A DNA stretch of 64,000 nucleotides from Streptomyces hawaiiensis (GCF_004803895.1 NZ_CP021978.1:7192001-7256000); one strand, 5' to 3'. Shown: positions 28,141-37,800, counted from the first letter of the stretch. Program-made: numbers and translations. The notes: a model not told the origin generated them from the sequence alone.

Positions 28141-28255
28141 CTACTACAGGGATACTTGGCGGACGACAGGCATCCACTCGCAGGTCAGCGGCTCGCGAGC
28201 GAACGCTCATTCAGTCCGTCGCCGCAGGTTGCAGACCGAAGTGTCCCTGTAGTAC
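28141..28255. repeat. 115-base element bounded by a 16-bp inverted repeat
   Basis: TACTACAGGGATACTT at 28142-28157 is the complement of AAGTGTCCCTGTAGTA at 28239-28254 except for one T-G position, which would pair as U-G in RNA. The ~80-base interior has its own short palindrome (GCTCGCGAGC). It could be a MITE-like mobile repeat or a structured RNA between the ATPase gene and the CoiA-like gene. Confidence 0.55.
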
Positions 28256-28398
28256 TAGGGAAAGGGGTGCTGGGTGTGCTGCGCCCACTGTGGCACCGGG
28301 ACTGACATGTCGGGTGGAAACACGACACCCCCCGAACCGGTCAGGGGGGCTCTGGCACCAGGTGACGAAGCGAGGGGCGGTCAGCGGCGGCCGACAGA

Positions 28399-29622
28399 TC
28401 ACGCCTCATGCTTCCTGCGGCACGAGAAGTGCTCGGGCAGCCCTTCGGGTCCTGGAAGGCTTGCGGGCTGACCGCAGCCGAAGCGGCAGAGCGGGATTGC
28501 TTGCCCCGACGCGTCGACCGGAACCCTGGCGGTCTCGGTTTCCCGGGGGCGGGACTCAAGGACGATCGCGCGGCTGCCACGTCTCTGCTTCGGTTCAGCC
28601 CGCACCTCCGAAGCCGGACGGTCCTCGGTGCACCTGTCGCGCCGGTCCCCCTGTCGTACGGATGGCTGGCGCTCCTTGTCGTCCAGGGCGGGCCCGTTCG
28701 CCTCGAGGTACTGCTGCCACTGCTGTGCGGGGAGCCAACCGTGGTGGCCGCCCCGCTGGAACGGGATCCGCTCACCGGCCGCAGCTTCCACGATGAACCG
28801 GGTGAGGGTCAGGCCGCCTTCCCCTGTGAAGGTGCTCGACTGATGGGCGGGCATGAGGACGCGGTGCCAGCCCCCGCAATACCCGGCGTCGGTGGGGTTC
28901 TCCGGGTCGTAGGGCTTCTCCGGGCACCGTGTGAGCGCGCCGTTCTGGCTGCACTGGCCCTCCTCCAGGACGAAGTTGCCGTCCTGGACCGCGATGGGGT
29001 TCTTCTGCACGCGGATGATGGAGGCCGGCAGGTTGGGCGTGCGGACGTAAGGGACGGTGCCGATGCCTGCGTGGTCGTGGTCGGCGAAGTCCCAGACCGA
29101 TTGGATACCGCCGCGGCGCCGGAACCCCTCCCGTGCACGCATTCCGCGGGCTGTCTGGGCGCTCAGCTGAGGCTCGTAGCCCAGGACGATGCCGTTGGCG
29201 CCGTTGATGCGTACATCGAGGCGCGCGTGCCCGTCGGCGGTCTGCGACTCGATGTCGGCGTGGAAGCCGTGATCTTCGGAGTCCTTCGCGACGCGTTCCT
29301 TGCGGGCGAGGTGCTCGTCGGACTCGTGGCTGATGGGCTTCTCCCCGGGCTTCCGGTAGTGGGAGGCAAGCCAAACGCCGTCACGCTGGACGAGGTACAT
29401 GGGGACGCGCCGGCCGCGGAGATCCCGGCAGTCGGGGCAGATGAGCCCGCGCTTTTCGACGGGGACACGTCCTCGCATGCGCAGGAGCACGTTCAGGAGG
29501 TCTTGGCCGTGCGGGACGCCGAGGTCGGGGCGATCCAAGTCGAGGTTGCGGCCAGCCGGTTCGTAGTAGACGGGGTTGCGGAAGAGGTCTTCGTCGCTGT
29601 CGATCTGAAGGTCGTCGTCCAT
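28399..29622 (-). CDS. CoiA-like nuclease-domain protein
   Basis: The protein has 407 residues, with GGGGAG 7 bases before ATG 29622. Residues ~55-170 resemble the competence CoiA family. A zinc-knuckle-like C-P-D-C is followed by W-L-A-S-H-Y, H-E-S-D-E-H-L-A-R-K-E-R and a R-L-D-V-R-I ... G-Y-E-P-Q-L-S block, where a PD-(D/E)XK nuclease has its acids. The region near 330-370 is charged and low in complexity, and the tail has a C-x3-C-G ... C pattern. Function is unproven. It stands alone, converging on the giant ATPase gene. CoiA-like proteins are found both in DNA uptake and in accessory islands. Confidence 0.6.
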   Translation of the reverse strand: MDDDLQIDSDEDLFRNPVYYEPAGRNLDLDRPDLGVPHGQDLLNVLLRMRGRVPVEKRGLICPDCRDLRGRRVPMYLVQRDGVWLASHYRKPGEKPISHESDEHLARKERVAKDSEDHGFHADIESQTADGHARLDVRINGANGIVLGYEPQLSAQTARGMRAREGFRRRGGIQSVWDFADHDHAGIGTVPYVRTPNLPASIIRVQKNPIAVQDGNFVLEEGQCSQNGALTRCPEKPYDPENPTDAGYCGGWHRVLMPAHQSSTFTGEGGLTLTRFIVEAAAGERIPFQRGGHHGWLPAQQWQQYLEANGPALDDKERQPSVRQGDRRDRCTEDRPASEVRAEPKQRRGSRAIVLESRPRETETARVPVDASGQAIPLCRFGCGQPASLPGPEGLPEHFSCRRKHEA

Positions 29623-29735
29623 TGGTACTCCCCGCAGCCGCCACGAGTAGGACTCACAACGCTACGGGGAGGGTCTGACAATCGGGGCTGTCCTGCGGAA
29701 ACAGGACGCACTGAGAGACACAGGGGGCAGTGGGC

Positions 29736-29960
29736 CTACAGCGGGTCAGGTCCGCATAGCTCGCAGCGCTTCCTCCGGATCTCCTTCGCTCGTAGCTCCT
29801 GTGCGGTGAACAGGGAGGGAGGACCGAGCCATGCCAGGTAGGAGCGGCTGTGCCCGTGGCGGACTGCCTCGATGCCCATCTCCATGGCCTCGACGCGCTT
29901 CTCGAGGCTCATGAGCGAACGGCAGTCCCATCGGTGGAGCCGGCTCGTGGTGGATCCCAT
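29736..29960 (-). CDS. Small hypothetical protein with C-terminal CxxC
   Basis: From ATG 29960 this encodes ~74 residues (M-G-S-T-T-S-R-L-H-R-W-D-C). It has a helical, charged middle and the end R-C-E-L-C-G-P-D-P-L. The H/C residues could bind zinc. It lies just upstream of the CoiA-like gene in the same direction, ~110 bases apart, and may be co-transcribed. I do not recognise a family. Confidence 0.45.
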   Translation of the reverse strand: MGSTTSRLHRWDCRSLMSLEKRVEAMEMGIEAVRHGHSRSYLAWLGPPSLFTAQELRAKEIRRKRCELCGPDPL

Positions 29961-29989
29961 GGCATAGGTCTTGCCCTCGTCGAGCTGCG

Positions 29990-30411
29990 CCTCCACCGGG
30001 CAATGTCTTCGCGGGAGCGTTGCCGCACGCTGCGAACTGAGGCGCAATCCTGGCAGACGCGTCAAGTTCTACATTCAGGAAGCCCGGCCTCGCATCCCGA
30101 GGAACTCGGCATCACGCCGAAGGAACTCGTCGAAATGCACCGCCGGTTCTAGGTCGTCTCCGGCGCCCAGACCCAGGTGGACCGGGGCGACGGCGGCAGG
30201 ATTTTTCGCCCAAATGGACATCCCGAAGGTCTACTACTTCCACATGACGCTGTCGTAGTGCATGCCGACTCCGGTCTCCCGTTAAACGCGTTCAGCGTGC
30301 TGCGGATGCCGGTGATGAGCCGACAGTTCGTGACGTCGGGCTCTGCGCGGAGTCATCTATGCTCGCGCCCAGTTGGTATGACCAGTTCGCTTCAGGGGGG
30401 CGGGGAGCCGC
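29990..30411. other. Intergenic tract with possible gene debris
   Basis: No complete gene is seen. Short in-frame scraps such as L-G-I-T-P-K-E-L-V-E-M-H-R-R-F before a stop near 30152 suggest the tail of a lost gene. GGGGAG at 30401-30406 belongs to the next gene. Confidence 0.3.
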
Positions 30412-31128
30412 ATGGCCGATGAGATCAGGTACGAGTACAAGGCGGTGCAGACGGTTCGGGGCACTGACGGTTTGGTGATCTCGAAGATGCAGAAGGACGG
30501 ATGGGAGCTCGTGGAACAGCTCCCAGGCAGACTTCGCACCACCCTCAACTTCCGTCGGCCGAAGAGGCCACTGCCTTGGCGTCTGATCGGGGCGGGGGCT
30601 GCCGCCCTCCTGGTCTTGGCCGCCATCATCGGCACGGGCGTTGCGCTCGGCGACGGCGACGAGGAGAAGGGCGCGTTGGCCAGTTCGACGGCCGCCAGTG
30701 AGAAGCCTTCTGCTACGCCGCCCGCAGACGAGCCGACCACCGCTGAGGTGATCACGGCGCAGAACAGTCCCGAGTTCGCGACGTTGTTGAAGGTGGATCC
30801 GTGTGGCGAAGCGAACGTGAATTTCGCAACCAAGCACGAGGGGCAGAGGGTCGCCTTCGACGGGTCAATCAGGCACATGGCGGCCCACGCGGATGACCGG
30901 ACCCGCTACGACTTCCTTCTAGGCCCGGGCGACAAGGGGCCGCAGACGACGGACGGCCCGAACTTCAAGTACGAGGACGTCAACACCGGCAACCTCCACC
31001 TGACCGGCAAGGAGGTCCCTGCCACCATTGCAGTTGGCGACAAGTTCCGCTTCATCGCCGAGGTGATCGAGTTCAACACGGTCCAGTGCCTATTCCGCCT
31101 CGCCCCGGTCTCGACGGAGACCCGGTAG
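30412..31128 (+). CDS. DUF4839-type membrane-anchored protein
   Basis: This 238-residue protein has a small N-terminal DUF4177-like fold (Y-E-Y-K-A-V-Q-T, D-G-W-E-L-V-E-Q). A single membrane helix lies at about 59-79, then a low-complexity S/T/A/P linker, then an outside domain (V-D-P-C-G-E-A-N, V-A-F-D-G-S-I, F-R-F-I-A-E-V) that matches DUF4839 in character. Two cysteines in the outside domain could form a disulphide. A G-rich ribosome-binding site precedes ATG 30412, and a strong hairpin follows the stop. The role is unknown; it is a single-gene transcript. Confidence 0.75.
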   Translation: MADEIRYEYKAVQTVRGTDGLVISKMQKDGWELVEQLPGRLRTTLNFRRPKRPLPWRLIGAGAAALLVLAAIIGTGVALGDGDEEKGALASSTAASEKPSATPPADEPTTAEVITAQNSPEFATLLKVDPCGEANVNFATKHEGQRVAFDGSIRHMAAHADDRTRYDFLLGPGDKGPQTTDGPNFKYEDVNTGNLHLTGKEVPATIAVGDKFRFIAEVIEFNTVQCLFRLAPVSTETR

Positions 31129-31135
31129 CCGAAAT

Positions 31136-31167
31136 GGGCAGCCCTCCCATCATGGAGGGAGCTGCCC
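31136..31167 (+). terminator. Hairpin terminator after the DUF4839 gene
   Basis: GGGCAGCCCTCCC pairs with GGAGGGAGCTGCCC (one bulge) around a short loop, 8 bases after the stop codon. It lacks a clear U-tract. Confidence 0.65.
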
Positions 31168-31252
31168 GATGGAACGGCGCCCCCTGCTCCATCCATTCGA
31201 GAGTTTTGAACTTTCCCACCAGCTTGCCAGACGGCAGCGCCATCCTTGACCC

Positions 31253-31636
31253 ATGCTCGCATCCAGCCCGGCCCAACGGCTCGCCGACCACGTTCGACAC
31301 CTCCTTGGCGGCGGACCGTTTCTCCAGCCCGGCGGATGGACCCACATGGGTGCCGTCATCTGCGACGTCAGCTTCCAGCCCCGGTGCAACTACGAGAGGA
31401 CTCTCCGACCGCGGCTCCTTCATCTGCAACTGAGCTGGGCTGATGCAAGAACAGTCCGCGGCTTCCAGCGCCGGCTCGTCACGGAAGACCTTGCCGTGGC
31501 CATGAAGTTCAACCACGCACAGAAGGTCGCGACGGCTCACGCCATCACCGACCGCCTCGCGGCCGACGGGGTCGATACCCGCGAGGACCTTCACACCTGG
31601 CTCGATCATCAGGCCAATCGCGCCGCTCTGCGCACC
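31253..31636 (+). pseudogene. Helix-hairpin-helix DNA-glycosylase-like fragment
   Basis: About 125 residues resemble the first part of an actinobacterial endonuclease III-type protein: H-M-G-A-V-I-C-D, Q-P-R-C-N-Y, A-R-T-V-R-G-F, and T-R-E-D-L-H-T-W-L. The helix-hairpin-helix (G-V-G-P-K-T) that should follow is missing. Similarity ends exactly where the 30-bp fold-back begins at 31637, so the gene is cut there. Family assignment is from recall and is moderate. Confidence 0.5.
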
Positions 31637-31699
31637 AGGGCCCCGGCGAGTGCCTGGATCACCCCACCCTGGGGTGATCCAGGCACTCGCCGGGGCCCT
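31637..31699. repeat. Perfect 30-bp inverted repeat with 3-base loop
   Basis: The 30 bases at 31637-31666 are exactly complementary to 31670-31699, with loop CCC. The right arm encodes the start of the DUF6262-like fragment, and the left arm is its inverted copy. Such a tight perfect fold-back is the signature of template switching at a replication fork, or a recent inversion junction. Confidence 0.85.
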
Positions 31700-32025
31700 G
31701 CGGCAGCCTCACGGTGGTCGCGCTCGCCGCAGAGGCCGGTGTCCACCGCATGGCGCTGCAAAAGCGCCACGCCGACCTCAAAGAGGAGTTCTACGCGCGG
31801 GTGCGTACGGAGACGCACCAGACGCCGGAAGTCGAAAGGCGGCTTCGCAAGGAGCTGGTCCGCCTGAAGGGAGCTCTCAAAGACTCCCGGGCTGCCGAGG
31901 CCGCGTCCCGGCATCGAGCGGAGCAGATGGCCCTCGCGGCAGCCGTCCTCATCCTCCGGCAACCCGATAGCCAAGACCAGCCTGTTCCCGACAACGTCAT
32001 CCCGCTCCACCCGTCCGGCAATTAA
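31670..32025 (+). pseudogene. DUF6262 (TnpC-like) recombinase accessory fragment
   Basis: The protein reads G-V-I-Q-A-L-A-G-A-L, then (one frame away after 31713) V-V-A-L-A-A-E-A-G-V-H-R-M-A-L-Q-K-R-H, then a coiled coil. It ends V-I-P-L-H-P. This is the TetR-like HTH plus coiled-coil layout of the small third protein found with paired tyrosine recombinases (Tn554 type). It lacks its beginning, has a frameshift near 31715, and has no recombinase genes beside it. Confidence 0.6.
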
Positions 32026-32218
32026 GGAGAGCAGGCCGTCACGCAGCGCTGCCGAGTTCCTTGCGGGGTGGGTGAACTCGCGGACGGCCGACTCGCGCCC
32101 CAGGAGGCGAGGCTGTGGCACACCTCGGGGCTTCCGCAAATCACCGGCCGTCACGCCGCGACGCCGATGAGGCAGTGGCAGCAGAAGCACCCAAGCTCTC
32201 GTCAGTCAAGGACAACGT

Positions 32219-33298
32219 TCACGGCGCAGCGTGATGGCCGGCCATGTGCTCCAAGCGTGCGACGCGCTCCCGGATGGGGGCATGCGTCGAGAAGAGTCTC
32301 GACACAAGGGTATCCGCGCGAAAAGGGGCGGCGGCCATCATATGTCCCCTTACCTGGAGGCGAGGCTCGGGCGGAAGCGGCAGCAGTTTGGTGCCCTTTT
32401 CCAGCTTGCGGAGTGCTGATGCAAGGGCGAGAGGGTCCCCTGTCAATGAAGCGCCAGCAGCATCTGCCCTGTATTCACAGGACCGACTGACCGCGAGACG
32501 AATAAGGGAGGCAGCAAGAGGGCCACCCAAAAGGATGACCAGCAGCGAGCCAAGCATGGTAGAGCCACCCTCGTCGTCGGAACGGCCGACTGGAGTCAGC
32601 CAGACAAGGTTGAGCACGAATAGAACCACCCCGGCTAGTGCACCAATTGTGGACGAAATCAAGACGTCGCGGTTGTGGATATGGCTCAGCTCATGCGCAA
32701 TTACACCGCGTAGTTCCCGTTCATCGAGGATGCGCAAGATGCCATCGGTACAGCACACAGCAGCGTTCCGCCGGGTCCGTCCAACGGCGAAGGCGTTCGG
32801 GGCTTGCGTTGGCGAGAGGTAGATCGATGGCATGGGACGGCGTGCGTCGACGGACAGTTCACGCACGATTCGATAGAGCTGTGGCACCTCTTGTTCGCTA
32901 GCTGGTCGTGCGCGCATGGCTTGCAGCGCAAGTCTGTCGCCGTTCCAATATGCGTACCCGATGACAGCAAGTGCGCCCGCCATGGCGGTGATCATTCCTG
33001 GACGACCGAAGCTACTCCCAGCCAACGCCACCCCTCCGAGAAGGACTGCCAGCAGCACTGCCGCTCTGAGGGTGCCGTGATGAGTTCTGGCGCCTTGCAA
33101 CTCAATTTGGGCACGGGTGGATTGGCGGTGGGTTATTGGCGGAATAGGAAGAGTGACGTTCAAAGTAGCTGCCACGCAGCGACGCCAGAGACTGTAGTAG
33201 TGCCGACCCCGGCTGCGAGCGACTATGACACGGTGACGCTTTTCCGTTTTGAGCGTTGCTGAAATCAGTCTGCGCGCGAATGAATTCTCCGTGCTCAT
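32219..33298 (-). CDS. htpX: HtpX-like M48 membrane metalloprotease
   Basis: The 359-residue protein has membrane helices at ~80-100 and 100-118, and a third/fourth pair near 215-260. The zinc-protease motif H-E-L-S-H is in V-I-A-H-E-L-S-H-I-H-N-R-D. The downstream third-ligand glutamate is in S-C-E-Y-R-A-D-A-A-G-A. HtpX degrades damaged membrane proteins. ATG 33298 has GGAGGG 5 bases upstream and overlaps the stop of the preceding gene (ATGA), so translation is coupled. The N-terminal ~75 residues are longer than usual for HtpX. Confidence 0.9.
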   Translation of the reverse strand: MSTENSFARRLISATLKTEKRHRVIVARSRGRHYYSLWRRCVAATLNVTLPIPPITHRQSTRAQIELQGARTHHGTLRAAVLLAVLLGGVALAGSSFGRPGMITAMAGALAVIGYAYWNGDRLALQAMRARPASEQEVPQLYRIVRELSVDARRPMPSIYLSPTQAPNAFAVGRTRRNAAVCCTDGILRILDERELRGVIAHELSHIHNRDVLISSTIGALAGVVLFVLNLVWLTPVGRSDDEGGSTMLGSLLVILLGGPLAASLIRLAVSRSCEYRADAAGASLTGDPLALASALRKLEKGTKLLPLPPEPRLQVRGHMMAAAPFRADTLVSRLFSTHAPIRERVARLEHMAGHHAAP

Positions 33299-33780
33299 AC
33301 AGCCCTCCGTGGTTCTGCTCCCGGCGTCGGGGGAGGGATCGTGTTCGGCCGCGCAGATTGCTGATCGGGTCCACCCATGTTCGGGCTGCTCGGAGCTGGA
33401 GCGGCTGCAGGAGCTTCCCCGGGGGGAGGGGGGCCAGCCACCGCGTCACCGACGCTCTGCAACTGACCGAGCTGCGTCAGCAGCGCCGGCGCTGAGATAC
33501 CCACCGCAATCGCTGCGTAGGCACCGTCAATCTGCCCTGTGCTACCGAACATCGCGGCGGCACCGGCCCCAAGCGCTGTGTGGAATAGGGCGGCTACCAG
33601 GTCAGGCACGGGATCGATGAAATCTCGGAATGCTGGTACCTCGGCTGGCTGGTCGACGGGGGCCAGCTGGCGATGGGCCCGACGGGCTGCCCGCCACTCC
33701 ATCGTGTGGTTATAGAAGTCCACGAACGCCCGTAAGGAACCTCCCGCTGCCCCGAGCAAGAGCAGAGTTACTACGTCCAC
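33295..33780 (-). CDS. Small membrane protein coupled to htpX
   Basis: This 161-residue protein has a hydrophobic N-terminus (V-T-L-L-L-L-G-A-A-G-G) and a second hydrophobic region at ~62-105 (L-V-A-A-L-F-H-T-A-L-G-A-G-A-A-A). The C-terminal tail is proline-rich. GTG 33780 overlaps the end of a truncated deformylase gene. The stop overlaps the htpX start. Family unknown; it probably acts with or is regulated with HtpX. Confidence 0.7.
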   Translation of the reverse strand: MDVVTLLLLGAAGGSLRAFVDFYNHTMEWRAARRAHRQLAPVDQPAEVPAFRDFIDPVPDLVAALFHTALGAGAAAMFGSTGQIDGAYAAIAVGISAPALLTQLGQLQSVGDAVAGPPPPGEAPAAAPAPSSPNMGGPDQQSARPNTIPPPTPGAEPRRAV

Positions 33781-34001
33781 GGCCCCGTGCCGATCTGCGG
33801 GGCCGCGATGCCCATGTCCTGGGCGAAGAGGTGGACCTGGCTGATCCGCTCCATGGCGGCGAACAGCTCGTCGGTGATGCCCTCGGCCTCGTCGCGCTCG
33901 GCGGGCAGGTCGAAGGCGCGGGCCGGTTCGGCGAGTATGCCGGCGCCGTGCTGGACGACGCCGAGGTCTCGCATCATCTGGCTGGGCCGCACATCAGTCA
34001 C
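33771..34001 (-). pseudogene. Truncated peptide deformylase
   Basis: GTG 34001 has GGGGAG close upstream. The 76 residues match the start of an actinobacterial peptide deformylase: M-R-D-L-G-V-V-Q-H-G-A-G-I-L, A-M-E-R-I, M-G-I-A-A-P-Q-I-G. The G-x-G-I-A-A-P-Q-I-G motif is the family's first motif. The protein then stops, so the E-G-C-L-S and H-E-x-D-H metal motifs are missing. It was probably fused by deletion to the following membrane-protein gene. Confidence 0.75.
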
Positions 34002-34273
34002 CTGAACTCCCCTTGATCCATGGTGCGTTCGCGCCGTGGCCGATACCGATACTCCAGACGGTACCGAGCGTGCAAGGCGAGTGTGGTCGTGATCCACGAG
34101 AATCGCCGTATCTTACCGTCGTCGCTGCGGACAAATGGGGTTCGCAGCGACGAGGCTTCGGCGGTCATGGAGGTCTCGGTGCCCCACGCGACCGGGTAGA
34201 GGATCCTGACGATCACGCAATGGATGGCACACTGATGGGCCCAATTTGCCCATTGCGCCTGGGAGATAACCTG

Positions 34274-34411
34274 ATGAACGTCACCCCCGCAGCCGACGCC
34301 CAGGGAACCGAAACAGCCGGGGAACGTACCGGCGGCTGCCTGTGCGGCCGTATCCGCTTCACTACCCGAGGTCCGGCAGTCTTCCCGCACTTGTGCTTCT
34401 CTGATGATTGA
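34274..34411 (+). pseudogene. GFA-family gene, 5-prime half
   Basis: ATG 34274 has GGGAG upstream. The fragment encodes T-G-G-C-L-C-G-R-I-R-F and V-F-P-H-L-C, the N-terminal zinc-binding part of a glutathione-dependent formaldehyde-activating (GFA/CENP-V) family protein. After TTGTGCT (34391-34397) the frame runs into insert DNA and stops at 34411. The other half is at 42673-42993. Confidence 0.9.
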
Positions 34412-34826
34412 GTGAGTTCAAGGACTCACAGGGGTGCAAGTTGGACGAGTGGTGGGTGGTGTTTGTTCCGGATCCGGAGCGGTGGGGGCCGCTGCCGGAG
34501 GATGGGGTGCTGGGGGTCCGTGATCTGCCAGCTGCGTTGGACGGGGTGGGGCTTCGGCCGGGTGATCCGGTATTCGTGCGGCCCGATTTCGTCGTGGACA
34601 CGGAACTGCTGCAGTTCGTCCTCTCGCCCGAGTTCCGTGGTCTGGAGCGGGAGTCGCGTCGGAATTATGCGACGGATATCCGGCTGTTGCTGTCGTGGCT
34701 GTGGCGGAGGGGTGTGCCCTGGCGGTCGGCGACCAGCGCGGACTTGCGGGCGTACAAGGAGTTCCGCCTCGATTCGCCGCTGAATCCGCAGCGGATTGGC
34801 GGTACGAAGTGGAACCGGGACGCGGT
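34412..34826 (+). pseudogene. Tyrosine recombinase N-terminal stub
   Basis: The frame encodes F-R-G-L-E-R-E-S-R-R-N-Y-A-T-D-I-R-L-L-L-S-W-L, followed by P-Q-R-I-G-G-T-K-W-N-R-D-A. That is the core-binding (SAM-like) domain of the recombinases found in Tn554-type three-gene modules. The catalytic domain with R...H-x-x-R...Y is absent. Coding similarity stops at 34826, one base from the CHAT gene stop on the other strand. An open frame continues to 34989 without meaning. Confidence 0.7.
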
Positions 34827-37800
34827 TCACGGACCGATATGGACGTACGCAGCCCACATGTCCACGGCATCCGGACGCCGTGCCCGCAGAATCCCCACTG
34901 CCGTGTGCAGGGCATACGCGGAGCGGGCGGCTGCCTGTGGCCCCGGTGGGCGGGTGCGGCCGTCGGGCGTGAGTAATAGGGTTTCGTAGAACGCCCTGGC
35001 GACGTTGGACGCACGCCGGCTGTTCAGCTGCCATTGGGACGCCACGACGTGGCGGTAGCCGGCGAGTTGCAGTGCGCCAGCGAGGCTCACGGGTTCGTCG
35101 GAATGGGCCGTCGGTGTCCGGTGGGTCTCACAGGCCGACAGATAGGCGAGATCGGCCTGTTCCAGGTGGAGCCTGGCGATGTCCTGGATCCGCAGCGACC
35201 CGCTTGGGTAGTGATCCCACAGGTACAGCACACCGTCCGGGTTCGCGATGTCCTGCTCGCCATGACCGGCGAAATGCAGCCACCCGCCTGTCCTGAGATG
35301 TCGCACGACAACGTCCCGGACAGCCTCTTCGTCCCGCAGGCTCCGAGCCGCCGGGAGTAGCCTGGCCACGGCGTTGATCTCCAGGGCGACGTGGTCCAGA
35401 GGAGGGTGCTCTGTGTACGGGGGTGTCTTGCCAACTCCGACCAGAAGCACCGGTGATGTCGTACCGGGAGTCGTCTGGTCTACCTCCTCGCGTGCGGCCT
35501 TGAGGGCTCGCAGGGTCGGTGTGTGGCTCGCAACGAACCGGTCGGCGAGGCTGTCGGCACCTCCGTGGTCCGGCTCGCACGGATCGGGCAGCCGCGTGGC
35601 AGCATGAACCGGAAGGCGATTGAAGACGCCGGTCGGGCACCACCAGATGCGCGGTGGGGTGGAGTTCATGTCCCGCGCGGGGGCCGGTGGCAGCACGCGG
35701 AGAACGGGCTCGGCCACCGTCGTCCACAGCCAGTCCAGTACGTCGGTCAGATAGGGCCGACGTGCTAGACGTTCCTGACCGTCCCCGTTCCCAGGCCGGT
35801 GCTCCGAGCGTGTCAGGGCGTCGGCCCGCAGGACTGCCTTGTTGTGCCGGAAGCGGGTCAGCGGGACGACTTTGAGCTGACCGTCGTGGAGTACCAGCGC
35901 ATCGGCCCGTAGCGAGCTGGAGTTGAGGACGACCACGGCGCCGTGGCTGGAGGTGCCGAGCAGTTCCTGGTACGGCAGGGGCTCCAGGAAGTCCTCGAGG
36001 CCCGGCTGTTGGCGCACCTTCTCGACGAGTCGGTCCCAGCGGCGCTGGCTCTGGCGTCGTTGAATTCCGACGTCGTCCGATCCGCGGACGCGCCCTGAGG
36101 CCCGTTCATCGCGCGAGAGCGCCAGGTCGGCCGCGAGTTCCGGGGCGCGTCGGCGGATTGCCCCCAGGTCGGTTCGCATGTCGAGGGCGGACGAGAGCAG
36201 CAGGCCGCGGCCGTGTTCGAGGAGTTCAAGGGCCCGCTCAGGCGCTCCCGCCTCCAGGGCAACGGCGGCAGCGTCGGAGACCGTCTGGGAGGTGTTGCTC
36301 AGCACATTCAGCCGGTCGTCGAAGTCAAGTCCGCCCCAGGCCATTTGCGGCAGGCCAGCGATGGCCGTCGAGTAGGCGTCGAGCGCGCCTGCCCAGTCCG
36401 CTGCTTCCGTGAGGATTCGGGCGCGGGCTACGGCGGCCCGCCACCGGGTGGCGGGGGCGGCCATCGGGTGCCTGGCGATCTTCCCGTACAGCTCCGCGGC
36501 CTCGTGCCCGTGCTCGTTCGACGCTTGTTCCTCGCCAACGAGGGCGTCGGCCAGGAACAGGGCGGGCAGTACCCAGTGCGGTCCCTGTTCGTCGAGCGAC
36601 CGCATGGCCTCCCGCGGGGCCCTGAGCGACGCCTCCATGAGCCCCGGATCGCCGGTGAGCTGGCCGAGGAAGGACAGGGCCTCGCCGTACTGTGTGGCGA
36701 AGAGCCCCAACTCGGCGAGTCCCGCGCCCGGCTCGTTCCGTGCCGCCTCCAGTACATCCACGGCGCGCTCCACGTCTTCTCGCGCGCGCTCTGCCGCCTC
36801 CAAGCTGCCGGGCGAAGGGCTCCCGGGCTCGTTGGGGCCTAGCCTCCGGTGGGCGCGGGCCACCAGGAGTGTGCCCAGGTCGGACAGGAGAAGGGCACGG
36901 AGTGGGGATCCTGCAGGGGTGTCTGCGAGGGCGGCTTCGATCAGGTCGTGGGCTTTGTCGAGCGAGGCCGCTCGATGCTCGAGATGCCATTGGGTGTGGA
37001 GCGCGAGGGCCAGGTTGCGTCGGATCAAGGGGAGGGCCTGTCCTTCGGTTACCGAGGCTTCGGCCCGCTCCAGATGGAGGATCGCGGTCCGAAGCCGCTC
37101 CCGGTCCTGTGTGGCTTCGGCGGCTTCACGCATCGTGGCCCCGAGGTTGAGGTGCAGGTGTGTCCTCTCCCACGGGGCCAAGTTGGCGTGGCTGAGCGCC
37201 TCGTGCAGGAGATCTTCCGACTTCTGGAGGTTCTCGGCCCCGCCGCCGAGACTGACTACAAGCGCGTGGTTGGAGACGCGGAGCGCCCACTGCGGCGCCC
37301 CACCCGGATAGCGGGACAGCTCCAAGCCATGCCGGGTGTGGTGGAGCGCCCGGTCGTAGTCCTCGTGGTGCGCGAACCGCTCGTACCGCACGCGTAGGAA
37401 TTCCCCCAGCGTGGAGTGCAGTAGGGGGGCGTTGAGCGGAGCCGCGCGTGCGGGGCACAGCGTGAGCGCACGTTCCGCGTGGCCGATGGCGGCGTCCAGG
37501 TGTCCGAGGTCCCCCCTCGCCTTGTACAGAGCGCCGAGAGCGATGCTGAGCCTGTTGTGCACCTCCCAGCCGGTGTTGGTGTCCTGTAGGACCGGGAGCG
37601 CCTGCTCATAGAGTCCCACCGCTTCGTGTAGGGACTCCGTGGACCCGTCGGGTGTGTGCTCACGCCGGATGTCGGCCACGGCTACCAGACAGTGCGCGTG
37701 TTCCGTACTCCCGGGAGCCAAGGCCGCGAGGGACTCCATGGTCAGGGCGTGGACGCGCGCCGCATCCGCCGCGTCCAGTTGCCGGTGGTCGGACATGAGA

